DNA of 32,297 nucleotides from Betaproteobacteria bacterium. GTDB lineage: Bacteria; Pseudomonadota; Gammaproteobacteria; Burkholderiales; SG8-41. A program made the translations under genes and the position numbers. A model generated the notes under the pieces. The model ran no database searches. It was given only the letters and a program-made list of their open reading frames with translations, and was not told the origin of the DNA. Below are positions 8,470-16,477 of the stretch, in pieces. Each line of letters begins with the position of its first letter. The stretch's first letter is position 1. The DNA lies in assembly GCA_947476215.1 (NCBI GenBank), contig CANJQI010000046.1, positions 1-32,297 of the forward strand. The letters are read 5' to 3'.

Positions 8470-9888
8470 ATGAATGATAATTCCGAATCATCCAAAGTAT
8501 CAGCGCTGGCCAAAGATGCAACGTGGAAGCTGGCGCAGTTTACGGCCGGATTGAAATTCGCAGACCTGCCGCCGGAAGTCGTCAGTCACGTAAAACGGCT
8601 GGTGCTCGACAGCATCGGTTGTTCACTCCATGGGGCGACGCTGCCATGGACTCGTCATCTGATAGATATGATCCGCTCGGAAGGGGGGACACCGCGTGCC
8701 ACGGTGTTGTGCGGTGGATACCGCACATCGCTGTCGCAGGCGGTATTGGCGAACAGCAGCGCAGCGCACGCATTCGAGTTCGACGATACACATAAGCCGT
8801 CATTTTTTCACCCTGGATCCATCTGCTTTCCGGTGGCACTGGCCTGCGCCGAAGCCGAAGGCGCACGCAACGGCCGTGACATCATCACCGCAATGGTGGC
8901 TGGTTATGAAGTGGGTACGCGGGTCGGAATGGGCGCCACCATGAGTCTGTTTTTTCGCGGCTGGCACCCGCAGGGCACCACAGGGACATTTGTCGCTGCG
9001 GCGTCGGCGGCAAACATTCTGCGGCTCAGTCCCGAGCAAACACTGGATGCCCTGGGCATCGCGGGCACCCAGTCGGCGGGATTGATGTCGGCGCAGGAAG
9101 GCGCGATGGTCAAACGCATGCACTCGGGACGCGCCGCGCAAAGCGGCATATACGGTGCCTTGCTGGCGCGGCGCGGTTACAGCGGCATCAGAAATATCGT
9201 CGAAGCGGACTTCGGCGGTTTTCTGACGACGTTGAGCGACAAGCCGGACCCGGCACGAGTGACACAGGGCCTGGGTACGGAATGGGAAACGCTGGTGGTT
9301 GGATTCAAACCCTATCCGTCAGTGGCGAGCATACACGCTGCCTTGTTCGCACTGCGCGAGCTGATGCAGGAGCATAAGCTGGTCGCGGATGACATTGCCG
9401 AGTTGCACGCCGGCGTGCACAAGATGACGTATGTGCACTGTGCGTGGGAATACAATGCGCAGGACGTGACCGCTGCGCAGATGAATCTGTTTTTCGGGCT
9501 GGCGGCAATTGCCGTGGATGGCGACGCATCGATCAATCAATACCGTGAAGACCGGCTGCGCGATCCGCGCATACTTGACGTCATAAAGCGCATGAAAGCG
9601 GACATAGATCCCGAGATCGATGGCAAGGGGCCCGGCAACCGCCATGCCGTCAAGCTGACACTGCGCACACGCGATGGCAGGACGCTCAGAAAAGAAATGA
9701 CGAATTCCCCGGGCAGCCCGCAGTGTCCACTGACATTCGAACAGATTGTGCGCAAGTTTTCGACTTTGGCCGCGCACAGTCTGCCACCGGCGCAGATCGA
9801 GCGCGTGGTGGAGATGACGCAGAACCTGGACAGGATGGACAAAATTGATGACCTGGTCGACGTCCTCGCGCAGGCACGGGTGACCTGA
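8470..9888 (+). CDS. MmgE/PrpD family protein with intact E-F-D-D-T-H / H-P-G motifs
   Basis: A 472-residue MmgE/PrpD superfamily protein, likely a lyase, epimerase or decarboxylase acting on a polycarboxylic acid in the cytoplasm. The N-terminal helical domain contains L-V-L-D-S-I-G-C (44-51), E-F-D-D-T-H (103-108) and F-H-P-G-S (113-117). These are the general superfamily active-site motifs, found in iminodisuccinate-epimerase-type members rather than the G-H-P-S-D version of PrpD. A later M-V-K-R-M-H-S-G-R-A-A-Q-S-G segment is the typical M-x-K-x-x-H-x-G-x-A-A block, and F-K-P-Y-P-S begins the C-terminal domain. ATG 8470 lies 5 bases after the CapA-like stop, so it is probably translationally coupled. 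It is one of five family members here and the best-preserved of the H-P-G type. The substrate cannot be deduced. Confidence 0.92.
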   Translation: MNDNSESSKVSALAKDATWKLAQFTAGLKFADLPPEVVSHVKRLVLDSIGCSLHGATLPWTRHLIDMIRSEGGTPRATVLCGGYRTSLSQAVLANSSAAHAFEFDDTHKPSFFHPGSICFPVALACAEAEGARNGRDIITAMVAGYEVGTRVGMGATMSLFFRGWHPQGTTGTFVAAASAANILRLSPEQTLDALGIAGTQSAGLMSAQEGAMVKRMHSGRAAQSGIYGALLARRGYSGIRNIVEADFGGFLTTLSDKPDPARVTQGLGTEWETLVVGFKPYPSVASIHAALFALRELMQEHKLVADDIAELHAGVHKMTYVHCAWEYNAQDVTAAQMNLFFGLAAIAVDGDASINQYREDRLRDPRILDVIKRMKADIDPEIDGKGPGNRHAVKLTLRTRDGRTLRKEMTNSPGSPQCPLTFEQIVRKFSTLAAHSLPPAQIERVVEMTQNLDRMDKIDDLVDVLAQARVT

Positions 9889-10125
9889 ACGGCGAGACGC
9901 GGCGTTGAGAATCGGCTCGTTGCCCAAGCGTCCGCTGCACTGGGTAAGATCGAATAATCAGGAGCGGATCCCTGGCCACTGCCGAACGCTGATGGGCTGC
10001 GAAGTGTTGCAGCGCGTCGGGGCCCACACTCCGTAACGTTGCGCGAGGCGGTAAGTTAATATAAGCCTTTGTTTTGTAATGTTTTATTTGCCAGACCTGA
10101 TGGTGGGCGGTCGTCCCGGAAAAAC

Positions 10126-11274
10126 ATGACCCTGTATCTGACATTTGCGCTGGCATTGCTTTGTAACAGCACCGTTACCTCATCACGCGTGTTGCTTCCC
10201 TTGTACGCGCTCCAGCTTGGTGCGTCGCCGTCAGACGTGGGGTTGCTGGTCGCCACGTTTTTCGCGTTTCCCCTCGTGCTGTCGTGGCCCGTCGGCATGT
10301 TCTCCGATCGCTTTGGCCCGCGCTGGTTGCTGCTGGTCGGAGTGGTCTGCGGGGCGGGAGGGATGATGGTCCCGTATTTCTTACGTGAGTTGTCGGCACT
10401 GTACGTGGCCGGCGTCGCGATGGGGATATCGTTCTCTTTCTGCAATGTATTGTTGCAGAATCTGGTCGGCGTTCTGAGCGCGCCGCAGGAGCGGTCGAAA
10501 AATTTCAGCAACTTCAGTCTGATCGGTGCCACTACCAGTTTTGTGGGGCCTATGATCGCCGGATTTGGTATCGACTACTCTGGGCACGCCGTTGCCTGCC
10601 TGTACGTGGCATCGCTTACCAGCATCGCAACTTTAATGCTGTTGCTTTGGGGGAAATTGCTGCCCGGCGGCAGGCGCCAGTCCGTGGCCGCGGGCAGTCT
10701 GCGCGATACGCTCAAAGACCCGGCTATCGTGCGCATATTGATAACCAGCACCATAGTGCTTGTGTCGTTGGACCTGTACACGCTGTACCTGCCGGTGTAC
10801 GGTCACGGCATCGGGATTTCGGCATCCGCCATCGGCATGATACTCGCCACGTGTGCGATCGCTTCATTTTTCGTGCGGGTTATCCTGCCCACGCTGGTCA
10901 GGTGGCTGGGGGAAGAGAAGATGCTGGTTTACTCGTTTTGCCTCGTGGCGACCGGCTTTTTGCTGGTGCCGTTTTTCAGCAATGTTGTTGCGCTGGCTGC
11001 GATCTCATTTATATTCGGGCTGGGCATGGGTTGCGGTCAACCGATTACGACCATGCTGCTGTTCAGCCTGTCTGCCAAGGGCCGTTCGGGAGAAACGCTG
11101 GGACTAAGGCAGACAGTCAACAACGTCGTGCGTGTCATCGCCCCCACGGTGTCCGGTTTTGTCGCGTCGGCGTTTGGTCTGTGGCCTGTGTTCATGATCA
11201 GCGCATTGATGGTGGGTTGCGGCGCCGTGATGACCAGCCGGGGGCCGGGTCGAGCCCGTGACCATCAACATTAA
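10126..11274 (+). CDS. Major facilitator superfamily transporter
   Basis: A 382-residue polytopic inner-membrane protein, about 12 hydrophobic helices. MFS motif A is visible between helices 2 and 3 as V-G-M-F-S-D-R-F-G-P-R-W (56-67). The segment N-F-S-N-F-S-L-I-G-A and G-P-M-I-A-G-F-G-I-D-Y-S-G-H is shared with the second MFS protein at 21818, so the two are paralogues. ATG 10126 is preferred because helix 1 begins at once; a TTG at 10069 would add 19 non-hydrophobic residues. The preceding 237 bases carry an AT-rich patch near 10050-10090 that could hold a promoter, but no convincing boxes. Its stop overlaps the stop of the convergent bug gene within TTAA. It could take up a carboxylate in place of TctAB; the substrate is unknown. 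Confidence 0.9.
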   Translation: MTLYLTFALALLCNSTVTSSRVLLPLYALQLGASPSDVGLLVATFFAFPLVLSWPVGMFSDRFGPRWLLLVGVVCGAGGMMVPYFLRELSALYVAGVAMGISFSFCNVLLQNLVGVLSAPQERSKNFSNFSLIGATTSFVGPMIAGFGIDYSGHAVACLYVASLTSIATLMLLLWGKLLPGGRRQSVAAGSLRDTLKDPAIVRILITSTIVLVSLDLYTLYLPVYGHGIGISASAIGMILATCAIASFFVRVILPTLVRWLGEEKMLVYSFCLVATGFLLVPFFSNVVALAAISFIFGLGMGCGQPITTMLLFSLSAKGRSGETLGLRQTVNNVVRVIAPTVSGFVASAFGLWPVFMISALMVGCGAVMTSRGPGRARDHQH

Positions 11275-12233
11275 TCCGCGCGTATGCGCGCGGCCTGTAT
11301 GACTTTCCCCAGCCGGGTCATTTCCGATTTCACGGTCGCCGCAAGCAGCGTTGCGGAACTGCCCACGGTCTCGACACCGACGTTGTTGAATTTTTCCCTT
11401 ATGTCGGGTTTGTTCAGCACACGCACGATTTCCTGATTCAAGGTGTTGATGATGGCCGCCGGGGTTTTCACCGGTGCAAATATGCCTTGTATCGTCGCCG
11501 CCTCGTAACCGGGCAGGCCGGAGTTGGCCACCGTGGCCAGGCCTGGAACCAGTGGCGAAGGCTGGGCCGTGGTTACCGCGAGCGCTCGCAGTCTTCCCGC
11601 TTTGACATATTGGGTGGATCCACCCATGGTTGCAAACATCACTTGCACCTGGCCGGCGATCAATTCGCCGAATGCGATGCCGCCGGCCTTATAACTGATG
11701 CGCACCATGTCGACACCGGACAGGGATTTGAACAGCTCCGCCGCAATGTGGTTGGAGCCGCCGGTCCCGACCGATGCATAGTTCAGCACGCCGGGCCGTG
11801 CCTTGGCGAGGGAAATCAATTCTTTCACCGAGTGAGCCGGAACCGATGGATGCACGACCAGTATGTTGGGCGCGCTTACCGCTAGGGTGATCGGTGAAAA
11901 ATCGGCGACCGGATCATACGGAACTTTGTCCTGCAGAAACGGTGCGAGCCACAGATTACTGCCCGAGAGCATGATGGTATAGCCGTCACCCGATGATTTG
12001 GCCACCAGCTCCGATCCGAGTATGCCGGATCGATTGTCGACGAGAACCGAAATGCCCAGATTGCCGCTCATGCCTTGCGCGATCAGACGCGAGGCCTGAT
12101 CCGTTCCGCCGCCCGCGCCGCCTGTCACGATGCGTATGGGCTTGTGCGGATAGTCCTGTGCGCATGCCAGACCCGTGCCCGCGATCAACAGGCTCGCGCC
12201 AAGCATTGCGCCAGCAATTCGTTGCATCAACAT
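11271..12233 (-). CDS. Bug family substrate-binding protein (LWLxPFLQ subgroup)
   Basis: A 320-residue TctC/Bug binding protein. The start is set at ATG 12233 because AGGAG (plus-strand CTCCT at 12242-12246) lies 8 bases upstream; an upstream in-frame ATG at 12272 lacks such a site. The signal peptide is about 1-25 (ends L-A-C-A-Q; the L-x-x-C could suggest a lipobox but the spacing is not standard). Motifs: Y-P-H-K-P (28-32), G-A-G-G-G-T-D (39-45), V-D-N-R-S-G (65-70), D-G-Y-T, L-W-L-A-P-F-L-Q (94-101) and C-terminal L-G-K-V-I-Q-A-A-R-I-R-A-D. I-S-Y-K-A-G replaces V-P-Y-K-G. It is divergent from the racemase-like gene with only 54 bases between the starts, which suggests shared regulation. 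Confidence 0.93.
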   Translation of the reverse strand: MLMQRIAGAMLGASLLIAGTGLACAQDYPHKPIRIVTGGAGGGTDQASRLIAQGMSGNLGISVLVDNRSGILGSELVAKSSGDGYTIMLSGSNLWLAPFLQDKVPYDPVADFSPITLAVSAPNILVVHPSVPAHSVKELISLAKARPGVLNYASVGTGGSNHIAAELFKSLSGVDMVRISYKAGGIAFGELIAGQVQVMFATMGGSTQYVKAGRLRALAVTTAQPSPLVPGLATVANSGLPGYEAATIQGIFAPVKTPAAIINTLNQEIVRVLNKPDIREKFNNVGVETVGSSATLLAATVKSEMTRLGKVIQAARIRAD

Positions 12234-12241
12234 GAAACTAT

Positions 12242-12246
12242 CTCCT
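12242..12246 (-). promoter_or_regulatory. Ribosome binding site deciding a bug start
   Basis: On the minus strand this reads AGGAG, 8 bases before ATG 12233. It selects this start over the upstream in-frame ATG at 12272. Confidence 0.75.
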
Positions 12247-12287
12247 GGGATACAATTGAGCACACTCGTCAAACGGCTACGACCGAC

Positions 12288-12971
12288 ATGAATGCAGCCC
12301 TGAATGTGGGACTGATGGTTCCCATCAACAATACTACTTTTGAAGGTGAGTTGCTCGCCTGGCTGCCGCGTGGTTCAACCTGCAAGACGGTGCACATTCC
12401 CCGCGGCAAGGGACTGTTGACCACCGAAACGCTGCCGGTGTATACGCGTCAGGCGCTCGATCTGGCGGCGGCATTTGCCGTGCCTGAAATCGACGTCGTC
12501 GCTTATGGTTGCACGGCCGCGGGATTTATTTCCGGGCCGGCAGGCGATGCGCAGCTGGCGCGCAAACTCGGCGAGATCACCGGCAAACCTGTCGTCACCA
12601 CGGCACGGTCGATGGTTCTTGCGCTGCAGGAAACCGGCGCCAACGATATTGCGCTGGTCACGCCCTACATGGAGGCCGTGAATATGCAGTTGAAGGCGTT
12701 TCTCAAAGATGGCGGCATACGCGTGCGGCGCTTCGACAGTTTTTATGCGGCCACCGTCGACGACCTTGGACGCATACGTTCTGATGCGGTGGCGCGGTTG
12801 GCGCGGACTACCGTGGATGATGAGTGCGGGGCGCTGTTTATTGCATGTGCGCAGCTGCCGACACGCGAAATCATCGCTGATTTGCATAAGGAAATCCGAC
12901 GTCCGGTGCTGTCGGCAAACTGGGCGACTACCCAGTACGTTATGCGTGCCTGCAGTCTGCAAGCCGCCTGA
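12288..12971 (+). CDS. Asp/Glu racemase superfamily enzyme, maleate cis-trans isomerase-like
   Basis: A 227-residue cytoplasmic enzyme of the Asp/Glu/hydantoin racemase superfamily. Both catalytic cysteines are present: Cys75 in V-A-Y-G-C-T-A-A-G (71-79) and Cys187 in F-I-A-C-A-Q-L-P-T (184-192). The N-terminal V-P-I-N-N-T-T-F-E (11-19) supplies the Asn often seen in maleate isomerase and arylmalonate decarboxylase relatives. The Y-G-C-T and C-x-Q-L-P-T pairing fits maleate cis-trans isomerase or arylmalonate decarboxylase better than amino-acid racemases. ATG 12288 was chosen because the family N-terminus G-L-M-V-P-I-N-N starts just after it; the open frame upstream to 12075 is antisense to the bug gene. 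A bug gene follows after 16 bases. A role isomerising or decarboxylating a dicarboxylate is likely, the substrate unknown. Confidence 0.87.
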   Translation: MNAALNVGLMVPINNTTFEGELLAWLPRGSTCKTVHIPRGKGLLTTETLPVYTRQALDLAAAFAVPEIDVVAYGCTAAGFISGPAGDAQLARKLGEITGKPVVTTARSMVLALQETGANDIALVTPYMEAVNMQLKAFLKDGGIRVRRFDSFYAATVDDLGRIRSDAVARLARTTVDDECGALFIACAQLPTREIIADLHKEIRRPVLSANWATTQYVMRACSLQAA

Positions 12972-12987
12972 TACGGAATTGGCATTC

Positions 12988-13953
12988 GTGCGTACATATT
13001 GCAGATGGATCATCACGGTTTTGCTCGCAATGGGCACGGCCGTCGTTTTCAGTCAGGATTTTCCGACAAAGCCGGTGCGCATGCTGATTGGATTCCCGCC
13101 CGGCGGTCCGCTCGATGTGGCGGCTCGTCTGATCGCGCCGCGATTATTTGAAGGCAGCGGGATATCCGTCATCATCGACAACCGCGATGGCGCCAACGGC
13201 ATTATCGCGATGGACATCGTGGCTAAGTCGGCGGCTGACGGCTACACGATGTTTTTTGGTACTGCGGGCAATCTCGCCGTCAATCCTTCGCTATATCCAA
13301 AATTACCATTCGACATACGGCGCGATTTCACGCCGCTCAGCCATGCTATTTCGGTGTCTTCCCTGCTCTACGTCCATCCGTCGCTCACGTCCAGGACGCT
13401 GGCAGAATTCATCGCGTATGCGAAAGCAAATCCGGGCAAGATCAACTACTCATCCAGCGGCACCGGCGGTCTTCCTCACCTTTCGGGTGAATTGTTGAAT
13501 TCAATGGCGAAAATCCGGACGGTACACGTGCCTTACAAGGGAACGGCGCCCGCGTTCAACGCGCTGTTTTCGAACGAAGTGCAGTTTGCATTCAGCGCCG
13601 TGGTGAGCGGCTTGCAGCATGTGAAGTCCGGGAAATTACGGGCGCTGGCGACCACCGCGGGCAGGCGCCTGGCGCTGTTGCCCGAAGTACCGACAACCGG
13701 GGAAACCATACCCGGTTTCGAGATCGATAACTGGTATGGCATGGTGTTGCCGGCCCGCACGCCGCGCAATGTCGTCATGCGCCTGCACGGCGAGCTTGCC
13801 AGAGTGCTCACATTGACCGATATCCGCGACAAACTCGCTGCGCAGGCTTGGGAACCTGTGGGCAGCACGCCGGATTCGTTTGGTGTATTCATGAAGTCCG
13901 AGAATGAAAAATGGGCGCGTGTCATCAAGGGCTCCAACATACGCCCCGATTGA
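12988..13953 (+). CDS. Bug family substrate-binding protein
   Basis: A 321-residue TctC/Bug protein starting at GTG 12988 (TTG 12979 is an alternative). The frame is open back to 12709 but that part overlaps the racemase-like gene and has no signal-peptide character. The signal peptide is about 1-23, ending V-V-F-S-Q. Motifs: F-P-T-K-P (25-29), P-P-G-G-P-L-D (37-43, with a Pro inside the glycine loop), I-D-N-R-D-G-A-N-G (63-71), A-A-D-G-Y-T, H-V-P-Y-K-G-T-A-P-A and C-terminal W-A-R-V-I-K-G-S-N-I-R-P-D. It sits 16 bases after the racemase-like gene and before an MmgE/PrpD gene, giving an enzyme-binding protein-enzyme order that suggests one ligand for the block. Confidence 0.92.
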   Translation: MRTYCRWIITVLLAMGTAVVFSQDFPTKPVRMLIGFPPGGPLDVAARLIAPRLFEGSGISVIIDNRDGANGIIAMDIVAKSAADGYTMFFGTAGNLAVNPSLYPKLPFDIRRDFTPLSHAISVSSLLYVHPSLTSRTLAEFIAYAKANPGKINYSSSGTGGLPHLSGELLNSMAKIRTVHVPYKGTAPAFNALFSNEVQFAFSAVVSGLQHVKSGKLRALATTAGRRLALLPEVPTTGETIPGFEIDNWYGMVLPARTPRNVVMRLHGELARVLTLTDIRDKLAAQAWEPVGSTPDSFGVFMKSENEKWARVIKGSNIRPD

Positions 13954-13998
13954 TGTGGCATGGTGCGGCGGCGCATGAAACAATGAAAATGACAGCTC

Positions 13999-14038
13999 AT
14001 TGAGCGTTTCATAATAGATGACAGTTTGAACGCTCAAT
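13999..14038. repeat. 10-bp inverted repeat in a gap inside the racemase/PrpD block
   Basis: ATTGAGCGTT at 13999-14008 is perfectly mirrored by AACGCTCAAT at 14029-14038, with a 20-base spacer. It lies 46 bases after the bug stop. It could be an operator, an mRNA hairpin, or the outer part of a small repeat together with the next inverted repeat. Confidence 0.55.
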
Positions 14039-14040
14039 CC

Positions 14041-14073
14041 CTCACCCCGACCATCCCGGAGGACGAGGGTGAG
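14041..14073. repeat. Second inverted repeat (CTCACCC/GGGTGAG)
   Basis: CTCACCC at 14041-14047 pairs with GGGTGAG at 14067-14073 around a 19-base loop containing a smaller CCCGGAGG segment. It resembles short dispersed intergenic repeats of proteobacteria of the type CCCTCACCCC...GAGGG. No poly-T follows, so a terminator is unlikely. Confidence 0.5.
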
Positions 14074-14127
14074 AATGGCTAAAATTCGCTGTCACGAATT
14101 TGGGAAAGTTCAACAAAGGGAGGGCAA

Positions 14128-15483
14128 ATGAGTACTGCCGGTATATGGGGTAAATTCCTGACAGACACCAAAGTCGGCGATTTGCCGCCGCTCGCGCTGG
14201 AACGTGCGCGCATGGTAATCGCCAGCACCATAGCCAGCGCGGCGATGGGCGCGGACATTGTTTCCTCGAATATCATACGCGAGCTCGCCAAGGAGCGTGC
14301 CGGCACGCCGGACGCATCCATCTGGTTCGATGCCGGCCCTAAATTGCCGGTTGCCGACGCGGCACGTGTAAACGCGGTCATGAGTGACTCCGCGGCGTCG
14401 GATGACAGCGATCTGCGCAACATATCGCATATCGGAACCATAGTTTCGACAACCGCCATTGCGATGGCGGAGCGCACCGGTGCGAATGGCCGCGACGTGT
14501 TGGGCGCCATGGTGCTGGGCTACGAGATCGCCGGACGCGTCGACGAGGCACTGACGCCCGGACGCGGTACGCGGGGATTTCACAGCTCCATTGCGACGAT
14601 TTTCGGTTCCGCGGTTGCCAGCGGCACAATACTCAAACTGACGCCGGCGCAGATGACGCAGGCCATTGCGATCGCCGCGACGTCAATAGGCGGACTGGCG
14701 ATCGCGGCCAATACCAGCGTTGCGCGCGAATATCATGCTGGCCTGTCCGCGATGCTGGGCATCAATGCCGCGATGGCGGCCCGCAAGGGCCTGGTCGCGG
14801 AAGAAAACGTACTTGAGGCCCCGCACGGATATTTCGCCGCGTACGGCGGCGAGCATCTGGAAGACTTCACGAAGGACCTCGGCAAGGACTGGGACATCAC
14901 CACCGAGATGGCGATCAAACTCGTCCCTGGCGCGCATCCCGCGCACGCGGCAGCTGAGGCGGCCGCCAACGCGGCGCTAGCCGGCAACGTCAATCCGGAT
15001 GAGGTCGTGGAAATCATGGTTTCGGCAGCCAAGTACAAGAAGCTGCCTGGCGAGAAGCATCCGACCGACCTGATCGGCGTTGCGCACAGCCTAACGTATT
15101 TTCTGGCGGCGGCGGTTGCCGACCGGGGTTATGGCTGGATACATGCCACGCCGGAAAAGGTTGCGGATCCGGTGATCGCCCGTCTAATCGACACGGTCAC
15201 CCTGGATCCGAATCCCCAACCTTACCCGGACCGGTTCCCGCATCATCACGGCGCCACCGTCACGATTACGCTGAAAGATGGACGCAAGTTTTCGAGCCAT
15301 GTGGATTTCCCGCGCGGTTCCGGCCCACGCGGCATAGACTGGGCGGATGTCGATGCGAAATATCGAAAGCTGGTGCCGCTCAGCAAACTGCCGCCAAACA
15401 AGATCGAAGCAAGTCTCAAAGTTTTGCATGATTTTGAGGCAGTCAAGAACATGTCGGAGTTGACGAGTTTGTTGCATCCGTGA
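14128..15483 (+). CDS. MmgE/PrpD family protein with H-I-G in place of H-P-G
   Basis: A 451-residue MmgE/PrpD superfamily protein. The active-site region reads S-D-D-S-D (91-95) and N-I-S-H-I-G-T-I-V (98-106), corresponding to the F-D-D-T-H and H-P-G motifs of relatives. The His is kept (101) but the Pro is Ile and the Thr is Ser, so its substrate pocket may differ from the protein at 8470. The A-R-E-Y-H-A-G-L-S-A block and K-L-V-P-G-A-H-P-A-H-A match the later family blocks. GGGAGGG is an excellent ribosome site for ATG 14128. It follows the bug gene by 174 bases and its stop overlaps the GTG start of the hydrolase gene by four bases. A lyase, isomerase or decarboxylase acting on a carboxylic acid is likely. 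Confidence 0.9.
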   Translation: MSTAGIWGKFLTDTKVGDLPPLALERARMVIASTIASAAMGADIVSSNIIRELAKERAGTPDASIWFDAGPKLPVADAARVNAVMSDSAASDDSDLRNISHIGTIVSTTAIAMAERTGANGRDVLGAMVLGYEIAGRVDEALTPGRGTRGFHSSIATIFGSAVASGTILKLTPAQMTQAIAIAATSIGGLAIAANTSVAREYHAGLSAMLGINAAMAARKGLVAEENVLEAPHGYFAAYGGEHLEDFTKDLGKDWDITTEMAIKLVPGAHPAHAAAEAAANAALAGNVNPDEVVEIMVSAAKYKKLPGEKHPTDLIGVAHSLTYFLAAAVADRGYGWIHATPEKVADPVIARLIDTVTLDPNPQPYPDRFPHHHGATVTITLKDGRKFSSHVDFPRGSGPRGIDWADVDAKYRKLVPLSKLPPNKIEASLKVLHDFEAVKNMSELTSLLHP

Positions 15484-16433
15484 TCCGATCCAGTTTGTTG
15501 CAGCAGGTGACTGATGTGATCTCGCGTTCAGGGTTTGCCGTCGTCATCTTCCTGGGGCTGACACTCACGGGCAATTGTGGCGCGTTGCCGAGTCTTGGCA
15601 CTACGCCGCTGAAGGCCGATAACTTTAGTGCGCTGCAGGCGTATTTGTTCGCCAACAAACCGGATCTTGGTCAGTTCAGGTTACGCGGGCCATTTCCGGT
15701 AACCGAGAAAGAGGATTTCGAACTTCGCTTGTCCGCCAAGGAGCGCATCAAAACGGATTTGTACTTGTCCGCGCATGGCGCAAAGGCGCCGCTGGCGATT
15801 TTCATGCATGGCTATGGCAGTAAGAAGCAGGATCACCGCTACCAGGCCATGCATCTGGCGTCGTGGGGAGTGCATAGCTTGGTTCTGGAGTTGCCCGCCC
15901 AGTCGGCATGGGTCGGAAACGGCAGGGTGCTGGCGAAAGTGGTCAAATTCATTCAGAGTTCGCCGGGTGTAATCGACAATGGCGTGGACGCGAATAAGAT
16001 CGTATTGATTGGACATTCGTTTGGCGCATACTCGGTGACTGTCGCTCTGGCATCCGGGGCAAAGGTATCGGGCGCGGTATTGCTCGACCCCGCAACCGCG
16101 GACAGTCGGTCACCGTCATACCTCGGGCGAGTCACGGTGCCGGTGATAGTGCTGGGTGCCGACGAGAACATTGCATCTACGCGCAATCGCGACTATTTCT
16201 ATCGTTACATAAAACGTGGAGTCGCGGAAGTCTCGATCAAAGGCGCAAACCATGAAGATGCACAGTTCCCATCACATTTTCCGGAAACCACGGAAGCGTT
16301 CCAGTTTACCTTTGCCGGCGCGCTGACGGCCGCGGCGATCGGTTTCTCGGGCGGCAAGAGAAATGACTACGCGATGGCAAGCTTTGGAACCGCCATCGCG
16401 AGTGGTGACCTGTTCAATGCCAGGAAAAAGTAA
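15480..16433 (+). CDS. Alpha/beta hydrolase, probably exported
   Basis: A 317-residue alpha/beta hydrolase. The nucleophile elbow is G-H-S-F-G (178-182, Ser180); the preceding oxyanion loop is H-G-Y-G (110-113); Asp228 in V-L-G-A-D-E-N and His258 in G-A-N-H-E-D complete a plausible triad. Residues about 17-36 form a hydrophobic segment ending near G-N-C-G-A, consistent with a signal peptide or anchor; it is not a good lipobox because Asn precedes the Cys. The fold of dienelactone hydrolases and dipeptidyl-peptidase-like esterases is similar. GTG 15480 overlaps the upstream TGA (GTGA), so it is translationally coupled to the MmgE/PrpD gene. It may cleave an ester, lactone or amide before uptake by the Bug protein; this is inference. 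Confidence 0.87.
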   Translation: MIRSSLLQQVTDVISRSGFAVVIFLGLTLTGNCGALPSLGTTPLKADNFSALQAYLFANKPDLGQFRLRGPFPVTEKEDFELRLSAKERIKTDLYLSAHGAKAPLAIFMHGYGSKKQDHRYQAMHLASWGVHSLVLELPAQSAWVGNGRVLAKVVKFIQSSPGVIDNGVDANKIVLIGHSFGAYSVTVALASGAKVSGAVLLDPATADSRSPSYLGRVTVPVIVLGADENIASTRNRDYFYRYIKRGVAEVSIKGANHEDAQFPSHFPETTEAFQFTFAGALTAAAIGFSGGKRNDYAMASFGTAIASGDLFNARKK

Positions 16434-16463
16434 TCGCGCACGTCGTGGCGCTTGATCGTCTGA

Positions 16464-16469
16464 AAGGAG
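16464..16469 (+). promoter_or_regulatory. Ribosome binding site deciding a start
   Basis: AAGGAG lies 8 bases before ATG 16478 and favours it over an earlier GTG at 16445. Confidence 0.75.
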
Positions 16470-16477
16470 ATGCAGGA

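Noticed and set aside
12075-12287. Upstream extension of the racemase-like frame
   Set aside because: Overlaps the divergent bug gene antisense; the family N-terminus starts at 12288.
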